Below the pieces are notes generated by a model. That model saw nothing but the letters and a program-made list of their open reading frames with translations. It was not told the DNA's origin and made no database searches. Both the position numbers and the translations under genes were made by a program. Positions 1 through 13,589 of a stretch of 64,000 nucleotides of DNA are shown in pieces. Position 1 is the first letter of the stretch, and each line of letters begins with the position of its first letter. This DNA comes from Cavia porcellus (taxonomy: Eukaryota > Chordata > Mammalia > Rodentia > Caviidae), in NCBI RefSeq assembly GCF_034190915.1, contig NW_026947503.1:18942532-19006531 (forward strand), read 5' to 3'.

Positions 1-94
1 TTGTAGAGTTAATTTATACTGTATTCTTATTGTTAAATAAAAGTTATCCTGGATGTCATTATAAAAATTTTGGACTCTAAACTTCAAATTTGGC

Positions 95-99
<5 letters not shown>

Positions 100-134
<35 letters not shown>

Positions 135-187
135 TAGATAGATATAGATATATAGATAGATACATAGATACATAGATAGAGAAACAG
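100..187. repeat. TA / TAGATA microsatellite
   Basis: An uninterrupted TA run passes into TAGA, TAGATA and TACATA units. It is a compound AT-rich microsatellite of the kind common in rodent intergenic DNA. It is likely length-polymorphic and prone to assembly error. Confidence 0.95.
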
Positions 188-1479
188 AGAAATCTCAAGG
201 ATAATGGTTTAATACTTAGAATGTGAACATTTGTAGTACATTATTAATTCTATTAACCTAAAGACATCATTGGGTTCTTGATCATTAGAAACAGTGGGAC
301 ATGTGATGCACTAGTAATGGTTATCAAATAGGAAAAAATCAGTTAAATTTCCAAACTAAAACAAGTACATAAGTTAGGATCATTTTACCTTTTTGGAACA
401 CAATTCCATTTGAAAAAATTAAAATATTATTAAAGTCTCATATGCATACCACAAATGCTAAGTTCAGAAGCATCAACATTAACTCTAAACACTGAGAAAC
501 TCTCCATAAGATTTCAGTTCAGTATTTACTCTCTATGGTGATGTCTGTTTTACTGAAATAATGAGATATCAACTTAGAAAAATTAAGAATCAGTGTGGTG
601 AAAAGATAATCTTTATCTGTAATAGTTAAATTAGAAAAAAATATTTTCTTACATTAAAAAGGATTATCACATGTTAAAATTGGTTGTTTCTTAAAATTTC
701 ATCAAACAATAAAAACAGCTGAATTACTACATTCTGGGTTCTGTCAATGACTTGCTACTTATCTTGCCATAAGAATCAGCTCCTTAAGAAAACAGGACCA
801 ATGCCTTCCTTATCTACATCATTGTGTTGAAAGAAAGCATCAAAAAGCCATTCCCTATTCAAATATTACATAGCAAGCACTATATTATTATTTTTATATC
901 ATAATATTTGCTAGAATATTTTATGCATCTCAAGTTTTACATGTTCTTCAGATACATGTACCTTCTCAACCCCTTAGACTGGTTATTTGTGTACAGTAAA
1001 TCATCCTTTCTGTAATAGAAGCTACAGTTTTGTGCAAAATATTCAGGATAGTTAAATACATAATTATGAAATGGTTATTAACACCAAAAAAGTATCTTCT
1101 TGAAAAATCATATTATGATTAAATGAAGGAAAAAGACTCAAAAACCAAATCTCCCAAAAGTAGCATGAAATTCCCCTTTCTCAGAAAAATTGCTCCTATA
1201 CGTTTCCTGTCATAAACATGCAGTCAGGCTCAAGATAGCTTATGTAGCATTTCCAAACATCTCTCCTTCATACAGAAAGACATAAGAAGTGGTTTCTCAT
1301 ACTTTGGCATTTCTTACCCCTGTCATGGCATTCTTTAAAGAAGATCAGATCAATGGCAAGTACACTGGACATTTTCTAAATCGGTCTAAACATTTTCCAG
1401 GTAGTTTTATGTAACAAATTGCTTATTTTTTTTTTTTTCTCTAGAAACTTGGAAGCAGGGACCAGGGAGCTAGTTAGAA
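188..1479. other. AT-rich sequence with no recognised feature
   Basis: I see no SINE, LTR or L1 signature and no credible exon. The sequence is strongly AT-rich and CpG-poor. Very old diverged repeats cannot be excluded by eye. Confidence 0.5.
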
Positions 1480-1865
1480 GCGTACATAGAAAGACCTTAT
1501 CAGAAGTTCTGCCACATGCTTCCTCAGGTCCACAGGCTTGCACTGCCAAATTATTCCATCATTTGTGTTCATGTGGTGGATTCTTTGGTTAGGATGGTGG
1601 CTGAAAAACATCTCTGTTAAAACATATGATTACCCTTTTCTATTTGCACATAACTGTGGCACTGTTAGAATACTCTATCCGTCCAGTAGTTTTGTTATCC
1701 CCCTTTGTAAGTCTTTCAGAAATACTTATTTCACTGGGGCTGCAAGGGCTAACTTTGTGGTGCTCACGTTCCTTCCGCATTACCTGGTTGCTAAACAGCG
1801 GCCACCTCTTGACATCCACAAGCGAGCATCCCTGTGGACTCATGGATGTTCTTTAATATGTATGT
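1480..1865. other. GC-richer unassigned segment with a chance ORF
   Basis: This stretch is visibly richer in G and C than its flanks and keeps a few CpGs around 1767-1825. A 117-codon plus-strand frame (1538-1891) overlaps frames on both strands. Its translation shows no domain, motif or signal I recognise, and it has no splice-site context. It is probably not a gene. It could be an ancient repeat or a conserved non-coding element. Confidence 0.35.
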
Positions 1866-3737
1866 TAAAATTGATTGCTCATCCTGTGTGATAATTCGAA
1901 TGTTCTACGTTTTGTCAGCAGACGGTAGAGTGGGAGAGAGACAAAGATAGACAAAAGTAATGACAATAAAAATAATTCAAATTAAGGCTATACAATGTTA
2001 ATGTCACCATTCCATAACTTATCTGTATTAAAAATAACAATAATAAAACCTACCCAGAAGAACACAGGAAATTCGTCATTTTAGATACAAATTTGCATTG
2101 AATTAAGAATGCTGAAAATTAGTAAAAATGTTTGATCTAGCATCTGAGTAAGACAGAAACAAATGCAAATGCTTTAATAAGTGACATTTAGTAAGCAGCC
2201 AGGTTTTGAATATCCTTATATTTACTGATACAGATTTACTAATACAAATTAAGCAAATTAAATAAAGCTATATACCTCTGTTGTCTTGACTCTGAAAATT
2301 TTGTTCTTGGTCTACATTTGTAAAAAGCAGATTTTGAGATTAAATTTCAGAGAAATATTTACTCAAAAGGTGAAAATGAGTCTTTATAAAAGCTACAGGG
2401 CAATTCAGAGTATGTAATGTATGCCACAGGGCACACAATGTTTTCTTGGGTTTTTAAATCAATTCCCTACTTTACAAACCCACTAAAGAATGGAATTATA
2501 TTTCTTTTTATCAACAAGAACAACTCATTCAATCTTGCCAAATTTAAACATAAAAAACCATAAAATTACTCACTTGGTATCTTTTTTATAATAAAATAAA
2601 TAATTTCTCCCAAATAGTTAGGCCTCCAGGATTTAAGCATGTCTTTTTATAGATTTGGTGAAATTCCAGTCATGTGGTTTACCACAATGTTACCTACATA
2701 ATATTGGATATAATGCAGAATTAACCATTTTGCTTAGATGTCCACTCAGTGATCAGGGAAAGAATGTCTTTTAAGTATCACAGTACCCTGCTGTAAATCA
2801 TGCCCTGTTTTCTAAAAGATATATAGACAGCACTGCGCTCTTAATATTTAATGTCTGTGGATCATGTTATAGTCAGGAACTTTGAGATATGACATTTGTC
2901 CCCTGAGATGTGTTATCTCCTAGGAACACACCACAGGACTTGCATGATTCATTGCTATTAAATGTCTTATAAATTCCTAAAATTATTTAATATCTTTAGT
3001 ATCAGGAAAAAATAACAGAACTTACTTTAACTATAAACATGACAGGAATTTATTTTTTTTATATTCATGGAATGAAGTGGTAAATCCTTGGACTAATAAA
3101 TAAGAAAAATTAAATATATGCAAAAGGTTTTTACAATTATAGTTTATGATTTAGAGGGTTTTTATCTCTAAAACTCCAAATAAATTTCCACGGACTAATG
3201 ATGTTAATGTACTATACTATGAAATAAAGATTTTCAGTATTTATCTCTAGTATTCAAAAGCTGATGTTTATTAATATCAATTATATAAATGCATATTATT
3301 TGTGATATTAGCAAGACTAACAATTGCATGCCAGATTTTATAATACAGATTTACCTTCCAAAAATAGTAATTCAATATTTTTTATTAATTACTTTAATTT
3401 GGAAAAAGGAAGACATAGAACAGGCAGGTGAATATATTTTGTGGAAGAAAATATTTGTCTGGAGAGTTCATCTTACTCAATTTACACACAAACTACAACT
3501 GAATATAAATCTCAGAATTCAGATATCTAGAAAAAGCAAAGTAGTGGAAAATAATATAATCCTTGACCTCTATATTTTTCTTGTAGTCTAAAGTAATATT
3601 GATTTAAAAACCAACAGTAAATGAAACTCAAAAAATTGCATATAAAACCAGACAGCAGAACTTCATTAAGCTTGAAAACCTTTATGAGACGGGCTGGATT
3701 TTGCAAAGCACACATTTCTAAATACAACTTTTGACCC
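1866..3737. other. AT-rich sequence with no recognised feature
   Basis: No SINE, LTR, L1 or coding signature was found. Short frames here are low-complexity and AT-driven. Confidence 0.5.
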
Positions 3738-3880
3738 AGTCTGGAGATGTAGCTCAGTGGAGGAGTGCTAACCTAGCATGCATATGGTCTTAGATTTGAT
3801 GGTCCAGCAAAAATGAACAAAAGAAGAAGGAGAGGAGGAAGGAAGAGGAGGAGGAGGAGGAAGAGGAGCAGGAAGAGGAG
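3738..3880 (+). mobile_element. ID-type SINE with GA-rich tail
   Basis: A pol III A box is clear (GTAGCTCAGTGG near 3749), followed by a diverged body and a degenerate B-box region near 3792-3803. The usual A-rich tail has become a purine tract of AAG, AGG and GGA units (about 3820-3880). The internal promoter and length match the tRNA-derived ID family of rodents. Divergence from the other copies here suggests an older insertion. Confidence 0.8.
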
Positions 3881-4965
3881 AAAATTACCTGGACACACTA
3901 AACCGTGACTTTACCCTTTATTCAAATCCTTGTGTGGAATCTCCTTGTCTTCTATCCCACCAATGGCAAAGTTATTTCTTGATGATTACATTTGTAAATC
4001 TCAAGAAATAATGCCACTAAATAAGTTAGACTGGCGTATATTAAATATGCATCAAATCATCAACATTCAAAATAGCTTTGTTTCCTTTATGTGTGAATCT
4101 AAGTACCTATTCTTAATTACAAATATCTTGAATCTATATAAGTACATGCTCACAGAGACATACAATATAAAAAAATACTAGTCTGTTTTACACTATTTAA
4201 TTTTGTTAGTTATGAAAAGTGTGAATTATTCTTGGTCAATTTTTATGAATGCTAATTTAATATAAACAAAAGCCAAAAAAATACATTAGTTTTTTGGGGG
4301 AATATTAGTTTTGTGTAAAATTTGACACTTTGCCAAAAGCTTTCACAAAGATTAATTCCTTTAATTCAAACACAACATAGACTTTAGCTTCAGTGGTGTT
4401 GAATGAATAAATTAAAATCACAGCCAATAATTAAATTTCAGAGCCATTTATGACCAAGAATCACTACTGATTTTCATGTTCCATCTCATCATATACATAG
4501 GCCTGACATTTTACAGGTAAGGATGATCTTATTACCTTCTTATTCACCAATGTTCCATTTTTTTATCATTGAAGTCACAAATACATGTATTCAGAAGCTA
4601 GGAAAGTAAGTTAGTGTAAAAATATTAAATGTTAAAACACTTGTATAAAATGTACCACACCAGTAACATTAAAACTGAAGATAAAAAGCAGTCATAATAA
4701 ATAAAACATGAATAAAAGATGCGCAAGTGATGATTTTCAAATAATATATCATCATGAATGTAAGACATGATTGACTAGTTAAAAAAGAAACAACCACCAA
4801 AAAGCAGACTGAGTCAGTCCTGATTTGTGAACAGAGAAAGACGGTACAATATTGTGGTTAAAATTTTTAAAAAAGCATTTTTGATTTAAGGATTTGAGCA
4901 AAGGAGAAAACATAGGAATAATGACACGAATAATTTATATGAGAATTGTCTTCTTCATTTACTCT
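3881..4965. other. AT-rich sequence with no recognised feature
   Basis: No repeat signature or exon is visible. The 83-codon frame at 3930-4181 is AT-rich and unremarkable. Confidence 0.5.
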
Positions 4966-5110
4966 CTGACGCATCCACTTTAGTAAAGCGGCTACCCAGG
5001 CTCCAGCTGCACTTGTGCAGGGACTCGCAGGTGGAGGTGCACCAGCAGAGGCCAGTGTGGTGGACATGCTTCTTGTCAGCCTTGCTTTTGGTGCTTGTGT
5101 TAGTGAAGTA
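4966..5110. other. GC-rich island of unknown origin
   Basis: About 140 bases of clearly GC-richer sequence stand inside very AT-rich DNA. All three minus-strand frames and one plus frame are open for 30 or more codons. The minus frame is Cys-rich; the plus frame reads as Ala/Gly/Val-rich. I recognise none of them as a known protein. A processed pseudogene fragment or a diverged repeat piece is possible, but no poly(A) tract or target duplication is visible. Confidence 0.35.
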
Positions 5111-5604
5111 CTGAGTGACCAAATAAAGTTCAAAAGTGAACATTTGAGTGACTTACCAAATAAAGTCCAAAATAAGTGATATTCTAGGTTTATATAAAGC
5201 TGAAATTTATGCATTATTCACTATAGAAGTAAATGGTTAATATTTGTCTTGGTATTTCTGAATATATTGAAATACTTATGATCTGTCTTCCAAAGTCAAA
5301 GATTTGGGTAAGCAGGTATTTTACGGTTTAAGCATCTCAACCAAAAACAAGGATTAGGACTGCCTATTCGTACATTAAAGAGTGAATACAGATTGCTCAG
5401 CAGGTCCTGGAGTCATTTAGATAATAATTATGGGGCCCAAATCTTTCATAACCTTAATGTGAAACATTTTTAAATGGTTATAGTACAAAATATGATACTC
5501 ATTTTGCAAATCTAGTGCATACATATAACTTTTTCTGAATACTGCCTAAGGATGTAGAGCGAGAATATGTTGGGAAGCATTTTCAAAAGATTCTCTCGTT
5601 TTTT
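5111..5604. other. No recognised feature
   Basis: AT-rich sequence without a recognisable repeat or exon. Confidence 0.5.
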
Positions 5605-5693
5605 GGGCAAGGAATTTAGCTCAGTGGCACAAGTGCCTGCCTGGCAAATGCAAGGTTGTGAATTGGATCCCGGCACCAAAAGCCAAAAAAATA
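5605..5693 (+). mobile_element. ID SINE (first of a tandem pair)
   Basis: The element starts GGGCAAGGAATTTAGCTCAG, close to the tRNA-derived ID head, with the A box TTAGCTCAGTGG. The B-box equivalent (TTGGATCCCGG) lies near 5663-5673, followed by an A-rich tail. The body resembles the young copy at 46000-46114. Confidence 0.92.
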
Positions 5694-5708
5694 ATCTCTG
5701 CATCTTTT

Positions 5709-5816
5709 ACCAGGGATTTAGCTTAGAGGTGTAAGTACCTGCCTGGGAAGCACAAGGTCGAGTTCGATCCCTGGTATCAAAAATAAAAACAAAAACAAAA
5801 ATGAAACAAAACAAAA
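5709..5816 (+). mobile_element. ID SINE (second of a tandem pair)
   Basis: A second ID copy follows the first after about 15 bases, in the same orientation. It has the head AGGGATTTAGCTTAG, an intact B box GTTCGATCCC, and a long A-rich tail made of AAAAAC units ending near 5816. The bodies differ enough that this looks like two separate insertions rather than a recent duplication. Confidence 0.92.
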
Positions 5817-7739
5817 TTCCCTTCATCTTTTATATATTCAGTAATCAAGGCTATTAACAATTTAGATTGCACTTTAACGATTTAGATTTACATTTTTAAA
5901 AAGGAAATATTATTCAAATATCTGAAATCAAATAAAAGTTATTACAAATATGAAATTCAGAGCATTTGCTTTGGTGAATACAATCTCTCTTAGACTCCAA
6001 TTCCTGCAGGTCATTGAATAGCCTTAATATGACACATCATAGAAATACAATGGAGAGCAGTAATGACAGAGGAATAAGTTCATGTTTACTTTAGAATTTC
6101 ACCCCGGAACAATGCCTTTCAGATAATTTCAGAATAGGAAGAAATCTATTTTTTTCCTGGTTAATGATATGAAGGTGGTTGTAGAATAGAAAAGGTGAAT
6201 GGAAAAATTAAATGCTGGGTATAACACAACCAAAAATCTCTAGAACAAATTAATTTTCAAATGCAATATTTTAAATTTGCTTAGCAAATAGAACACAGAC
6301 CAGAGAAATATGTTTCCTATGAACATCTCCTTACAGGAGTACCAACAAGATATTCAGGGAAACATCTCTGACAAGATAACTTTATGTGCCTGGGGCACAG
6401 AAACACTTTCCTGTATTCATACATATATATTATATTTCAGAATAATTTGTAATATTTTAAAGTTTTCCTTTATAAAATAACCAAAATGCATTATTTTAAA
6501 GATTGTTTTTCTTCAACAGATTAAGGAACTGATTAGGAATTGAGTGTTGAGTTTTATGACCTTCTGGTAATTAACACTAAAATATATCTGAGATATAACC
6601 AAGAGAACAAAATCAATACAGTAGAAAAATAATTTTATATGTGAGTCTATTCAAATAAACAGGATAGGATTTTTAGGTACATGGAGAAGATTAATAAAGA
6701 AATCAATTTAATTTTGCATCTCCATACAAATAGACTGCCATGAATCCAGAGATCCTTAACAATGACTCAAAAAAGAAAACTTACAGAATTGAAATTTAAA
6801 AAGGATCAAAAGGAAGGAAGTAGAAATATAGTAATAGCAAGTATTAATCTCAGGAGATAGATATATTTATAGTTGCTGCTGCTGTTGTTGTTTAAAACTT
6901 TCTCACCTAGATGAATCTGTTTCAAATATAAGAACAGGAAAGCAATCACACATATGCTGAAAAGTAAGATTAAAAAACTAAGAATTAGATCCTTTAAAAA
7001 TTCAAAGTAATATACTTAGCTCTACTTTTGCATGACACTTTTGCAACTGGAATGATTCCAAAACAAGTGAATTTAAGCTGAAAAACTCTTCTCTATATGG
7101 GAGTTGACATCCACCTTCACTAGAAATCATTTTGCAAATATTGATAAATATCAAATCTCTATCAAAGCAATGCTAGAAAACAACCAATAAAATATTTTTA
7201 AGGAAATTCTCCCAACATATTAAATTAAAATGTATTCTTGAGAATATAAAAACCTGAAAGTTAAGTTCTTCAAAAATACCATTTACAATGAAATAGGAAA
7301 CAATTATACTGGGTATGTGTTTTTCACTTCCCTTAACCAATTATTACTCAGTTACTAAATATTTCCATCATACTAGGCTCAGTGAGGGCAGAGAAAGAGA
7401 GAGAGAGTACAGAACAAGGAAGACCACTGTAAAGGATCATCTAACTTGTAAGCAAGAAAGGAGAGCACAAATCTCAAAATGATTAGACAAAAAATTTTAG
7501 GCACACTTTCATAGGAAAACAAATCAGTAACTTAGCATTTTATTCTTTGATTAGAAACAAAAAAATGAATCACTATTTCTCCAATGAATTTGCTTTTTCA
7601 TACAGTATGCAATGTATGAAGGGACTTTACCAGGCAATGCCTCCAACCTTTTCATAGTACTGAGTTTCCCTTCATATGTTTTGCCTTCTTCTTCTACCAT
7701 GTGTCATGGATGCTTCATGACCTTCACTCTTAACGTTTT
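5817..7739. other. AT-rich sequence with no firm feature
   Basis: No SINE, LTR or coding exon is recognised. Short GCT/GTT-type (6874-6890) and GA (7390-7408) tracts are present. Confidence 0.45.
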
Positions 7740-8010
7740 TCTACCTTGAATAATCTTTCTTTAGGCTTCTGCATTGCTTCACCTGTTACTTATTTACCTC
7801 TCCATTTGCATGCTATTTTCTGAGAGATATTTCCCAAGAAAATTCTACCACACAACATTTCTACAACATTGGCAGTTATTATTAATAACACTTACTTGCT
7901 TATTTATTTTCTGTGTCTTTCCTTTGGAGTTATGATCACCACAAAAACAGAATTTACTTATCTTAACGTGTAGTAGATGGGAAAATATTTTTAAATGAAT
8001 GAGAAATTTT
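7740..8010 (+). mobile_element. L2-like LINE 3' end (ancient)
   Basis: The order of motifs follows the L2 3' end: a pyrimidine-rich stretch, an ACACTTAC...TTATTTATTTTCTGTGTCT block, then GTAGATGGGAAAATATTT and the tail AAATGAATGAG. The last part recalls the L2 terminus before its GAATGAAT repeats. L2 is a mammal-wide LINE long inactive in placentals. Divergence is high, so limits are approximate. Confidence 0.55.
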
Positions 8011-10319
8011 ACTTATGATTCACTATTTATGTCTTTTCTATTTATCCAGTCTACTGCTCAAATTATCCTTTAAATTGATTCTATTTGTTTTGTATATTTC
8101 ACTTATAGAATTTCTTTTTAATTACTTTTGAGAGACAGCCTTTAATCACAGTGTCCTGTTCTTTCATTTCTGCTTGCATTCTCTTTTTCAACACTTACTA
8201 GACATTTTATTTTAATTATATTTTAGATCACCTAAAATCTTCTTTGTTTTTATAATTGTTCTAAGTCATCCATTTAACAGATTATCTGATCCTCCTTTGC
8301 ACCTCTTTTAATGAACATCATTTTGAGTTTGGTTTTGTAGGAAACTGACACTCTAGGTCAGGACTTGAGAACACAGGACATGCGTGCCACAGCAGGCTGT
8401 TTGTACCATTGAAATCTCTAAAAGATTCTCTGCTGTCAGTTATTACACCCTCCTGATCATAAATGGAGGAGGACTTCTGCTACTCTTCACCTGTGATGCC
8501 TGTTGTATTTTATGGTTTGAGATTGTATCCTGGGCTCTGCCACTCAGGTCATGAAAATATGAATCTTACATAATGTGTAGTGTAGAATTCCTGCACATTG
8601 TTATAGCTGTAGTTTTCTTCTACCTAGAGCACTCTGCTAAACAGATGACACCCTTAGCTAGTCACCTTGTCATCTGATGATTCTCAAACTGAGTCACAGA
8701 TGCATTTCAGATTTCTAAATTTATATAGGTAATGATTTTTCATTCTTTACCACACTACATCTGAATCCTGAAATTAGTTCCCTGTATAAAAGATGGACAC
8801 TCAGAACTTTAGAACCTCACTCAACTGAAATGATGGAGGAAACTTTAGCCTATAGCTTTTACCTACTGCAGTAACAACGGGTTTCTTTATATACAACACT
8901 TGCCTTTGTTTTTAATTATGATATATTCAGTTTACATATAAGACAGTCCTTTGTTTGTAATTTAAGAACGATAAAGGAACCAAAGTCTTGCAACTGATTT
9001 TATACAATGTGCTGGAAAAAAATGATCCAAAAACTATTAGAGGGCAAAGTGGAAACGAGTAATCTTTGAGACTAAAAAGAAAGACAGACTCTACTAACAC
9101 AAGGCAAAATGCTTTCTACCTAGAAAAGCCTCAGGTGAACTCTGAGCTTAGAGTAAAATTGCTGAAATGTTTGATTGAAAGTGAAAGATAAAGCCTGATA
9201 ACTAAGAATGTAGACACAGAAAATTAGGCCACAGTGTAGGCCATGCCGTCATAATTAAGCCCTTGCTTCCAAGAGGAAAACTGGCCGCAGAAAAAGGCAT
9301 AGATTGAGCTATTATTAATTTTTAAAAAATATATATATAAATAGCTACAGATTTTCTTGACTATAAGGTTTTATCTATGTATATGTTGCACATATTCACG
9401 TATGTCCCTTCACGTAAGGAGATTTATTGCACAACTGAACCAATGTAATGGAAGAGGAAACTCAGTCACCACTACTAATGATCAACTTAGTCTTTGAAGC
9501 ACAATTAAGACCAAGTGGAAGAATGAATACCAATTATTATCCTCAGATATATGTCTGCATTAAGATATTTTAATTTTCAATATTTTAACAATGACATCAA
9601 ATAGTAATAAAATGGAAGTAAAATAAAAATAACTAATTTACAATATATAGGGGGAATGCATTGGTTATATATGAATACTATGCCATTTATGTAAGAACAA
9701 TATACTGCGATTCAAAATACTTACAGAGTTAATTAGTAAAGGATGACAATATTTGTTTGCCATTTAAATGCAATTGTATGATGTAAGAGAAGACATAAAT
9801 GATAGCAGAAAGTTGCGCACAACTGTGCACATCTGGGCTTCACAGTCAAGATGTTGATCTCCCTTTAGTTGAGTAGATAATCAGCACATTCATCATAATG
9901 GAACAGAAAAATCAGAAAGGGACATAAATAATTAGAACTGAAAGGACAAAAGTCACTTGGATAAATTTTTATAGTTCTTCTCTGAATACTTCAATTTTCT
10001 AATTGAAGAATAACAAAAATCTATCAACATGAAGTAACTTAAAGTTAGGGACCCGTTAAATCCAAAGAAAGTAGAAAAGTTAATAAATACCATGAAAATT
10101 GGAAAACGAGCTTACCTATTAAAGTTGAATAATACAAATTTCTGGTTAGTTGTTTACGTAATTGTAGAAATTTCTGTCAAGAATACTAAGAACTATGGTT
10201 TTGAAAATATACAAGTTACACAGACTGATCCAACATTTGACATTTACTCTGTGTGTATGTGTATTTATGTGTAAAAATGTTTATTCATGTACGTATAATT
10301 GTGTATGTGTGCATTCATT
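8011..10319. other. No firm feature
   Basis: Mostly AT-rich sequence. The part at about 8090-8570 faintly resembles antisense sequence of an old LINE, but I cannot align it confidently. No exon is apparent. Confidence 0.4.
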
Positions 10320-10440
10320 CATCCATGTCTGGGCAGTAGTTCAGGCAGGCCAGTCAGGTAAACATGTTGAGAACATCGGCAAGCCAGTATTGAAACAACT
10401 GGCCAACATTACCTTGTCTCAGTAGAGAATTATGGAAAAA
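10320..10440 (+). mobile_element. Possible degenerate B1-like (7SL-derived) SINE
   Basis: The segment near 10400-10425, CTGGCCAACATTACCTTGTC, recalls the AGCCTGGCCAACATAGCGAGACCCTGTCTC part of 7SL-derived SINEs, and an A run follows at 10435-10443. The upstream part aligns poorly. The call is tentative. Confidence 0.4.
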
Positions 10441-12803
10441 AAAAGTAAAAGGAAATAAAAGAGACTAAAGATCTGAGATATTCTCAAAATTGAAGAGATG
10501 ATGAGGAGATAAGAGAAGTTGAATATTTAGAGCACATAACAGTATTGTGGATGTCATATTACTTTAAACATAGACGTATTTTTTTTGGTCAAATCATTGT
10601 AAGTTTTCAAAATAGTAAAAAGCTAGAATAGAAAAAAAGATGAAAACTTATGAAAGGCACATGACCGAAAAAATATATTTTTTGGCAATCTAGAGAAGCT
10701 GTTATCAATGGAAGAGGAGAAAGTACTGTCACGGAACTCAATGCCCTAAAAGTGACAATAATTCAGTAGTCAAAAGAGTTTAGTAAAATACAAAATAGAA
10801 GATAACATGATGGGTTAGCATAAATAATATTATATATATGATTAAATGGAAAAATTTTATGTAAAAATGACATGGAAATATGGCTTCAATTAAATGTAAA
10901 CTATGAAAATCTTTATTTAACTTTGAGCAGAGTCATACAATGGATTGGAATGTGAACAGTAAAGATTCATCCCAATTCAGGATTTTATTTGGTAGCTTAT
11001 TACATGCACAATGTGAGTGAGACATCGGATTGTTTAGTTCAGAGACCAAAACTGAGAGAAGCTGTGCCATCTTATTGCTGCATAATCTAGAAAAGAAGTC
11101 TTCTACTGCCACAAAGAGAGAAACGGAGGAAGGGAAGAGTTTCCAAGGCTCATCAAGGTAAATATCCATCAGTAAAACATACCAGCAAGCCCCAGAGTTC
11201 ACTGTTCATATGTTCCAATAACATGCAATGAAGCTTAAAAGTGAGGAAACATTAAATATCATTTCCAATATGAAGTAACTAAAATTAAATAGTAGAGAAA
11301 CCTGTGAGTACAGCAAGATCGCTTTATATTTAGCAACAGAAATATTTAGATGAACATTCTGCAAAGAATACTGAAAACATCTGTAAAATATTCATAGGCA
11401 TAAATATTTTTATACATATACAGCTAATAATGTAGATTAGTTTTGCCATTTGCTTGTTGATTGTACTTCAAAGTATAATAAATATTAAATTGTTTCTTAA
11501 AATGCATATGTTGTTTTGATCGGCTACAAGAGAATAGAATCATACAAAATGATACAGATTTTAGTTATTCACATAGAAAGATGTTATTAATACAGTTATC
11601 TCCCTGTGTTATTTACTGAGAAAATAATTTTATGTTTGTTTATTTACTTGTATTGGCTCCAGAAAATCATTTTTATCAGACAAGGTTCAGCAAGCAGCTG
11701 TATATTCCATAACAAGTAGTTACAAGACACATGCTTTTCTACTGGATAAGAAAAAAGATAATACAATTGTCAAAACTTATTGAGAAAAAAAGCAGAAAGG
11801 TTTGTTGAAGATTTTGACCTTTTGATTTTTGAATCAGACTTAGTTACTGAAAAAAAAATAAACAAAAATGAGAGTTCAGGGCACGTATAATACCCAAGAT
11901 GAGTAAAGAGAATTGATTGCAAACTGGGTAAAAACAAGAAATAGAGCAAGCCATGAGGGAACATGTGAGGCAGAGCCGGTTGCAGGATTTGCTTTTTATG
12001 AGTGAGTTTGTAGTGTTGGCTTTAATTTTTGTGTGTTAATGAAATTTCCTTATGAGTAAGAGGATTATGATAGTTTTAAAAGAATCAAAAATTCTGTAGT
12101 AAGTTGATCTTTCTCTTTCTAGAATGCCCCATTTTGAAACTTAAGAATTACTCATAGTGAGGCACTTTCAAATATCTTCTGTTTTTATTCCCTAATGAAA
12201 TCCTCTTGTTTCACTTACAAAATATTTTTCTCTGTCTCAGAGTGTTCCTCGCTGTGTCAAGCAAAAGCTCTTACTACTTCCCAAAACTAACTAAACAGTT
12301 GACCTGGATTTTCATTATATATTTCCACATAACCTAACTTTTTAAGAGTAATACAACTTTTGGAGATTTTTTGTAACAATCTTGCTAATGTATCTGTGCT
12401 AAATCTAACCTGTCCTGATGAATTTCTCCTTGAATACCATTTTAAATCACTTCAGCCAATGTCAATAGGTTTATTGCAAAAAGAATGACATTTCAATGGT
12501 AAGCTTCCTCCAAAATTAAAAAGGTTTCCTCAGAGATGGCTGTAGTTGCAAGTCTCAATAAAGGTGGCTTTTTTTCACACTTTCAAAAAAAAAAAAAGGC
12601 AGGTTGTGCAGGAGTAGCAAAAAATAAACAATTTGACTTTTTTCTGGTAATACCACATCACAAGTGACCTGCAAAGCACAGCAAGCATTTGTAAATTCTT
12701 TTCTTAATATGCAAGAATCATACCTTCACAGAATCACATTTTACTCGACTTGTATTCCAAAAATTCCATTTAAGTAGTTTATGTATTTATTCACTTATTA
12801 ATG
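10441..12803. other. AT-rich sequence with no recognised feature
   Basis: No clear repeat or exon is seen. A short A run is present near 12585-12597. The minus-strand frames at 10933-11202 and 11770-11964 show no recognisable motif. Confidence 0.45.
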
Positions 12804-13012
12804 CATTTTTGAGGTTTTAGGGATTGAACCCAGGAAATTTTTACTTTTAGGCAAGCACTCAAATGAAATACATACTCAGTCCTTTCTGAAAATATTATTT
12901 TGAGACAGCCTTCAGTTTCCCAGATTGGTCTTCAATCTAAAATACTCTAGCCTCAGCCTTCAAGTATCGTGTATTATATGACACTTTGTGTCATGGCACC
13001 CAGCAATCAATT
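12804..13012 (-). mobile_element. B1-dID composite SINE
   Basis: Read on the minus strand, a 7SL-derived B1 part (about 12895-13012) is followed by a tRNA-derived ID part (about 12804-12880). On the plus strand the ID part shows as GGGATTGAACCCAGG and GGCAAGCACTC. The B1 part shows as GAGACAGCC...CAGATTGGTCTTCAATCT...CCTCAGCCTTCAAGTA. A B1 head joined to an ID tail is the B1-dID arrangement known in squirrel-related rodents and some relatives. Confidence 0.85.
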
Positions 13013-13589
13013 TATCTTATTTTGGACGACTGTACTTTATTTATTATTATCAGAGTAAATATCAAGAACTGTATTGCTTAGATATACAGTGATTAGAATG
13101 ATGCATAATTGTTGTATAAGCTTAGAATTCCTGTAAATACTACTGTCCCAGATCTTCAAAATCTTTCCAGTCCTTGCTTTCAGAGCTGACTAAGGTAAAT
13201 CTCTTCTTCGCAATCAGGTTGATATCATAGTTCTCTGGTTACTAAAGTCTGTTTCCATTGTAAAGACCAAAAAAGACTACTATACACAGAGAAACAATTC
13301 ACTGTTTCTAGCAAAATAGATGAAATAATGGATATCCTGTAAAGATATTCTACAAATTGTTTTCTTCAATTCTTAGATTAAGAGTAAGTAGCCTTAGGAT
13401 GTGTGTTTCAGATATCCACACATCTCAGCACTATCTTTTGCTATATCTTGTGGCATCTTTCATTTATAAATGGCTCAATAACTTTTGAATATCTGTTTGA
13501 ATGAAGAAAAAAAGTAACACAGCCCAATAAATTCCATTATAAATTTTCAATTAATTAAATTTTATTTGCTACAAGTTTATGGTATTGAA
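13013..13589. other. No recognised feature
   Basis: AT-rich sequence without a recognisable repeat or exon up to the start of the L1 fragment. Confidence 0.45.

Noticed and set aside
5605..5816. Tandem tRNA genes
   Set aside because: A and B boxes are present because ID SINEs derive from a tRNA. The cloverleaf is not maintained and an A-rich tail follows each copy.
6870..6895. CTG/GTT trinucleotide tract
   Set aside because: Too short and impure to count as a notable trinucleotide repeat.
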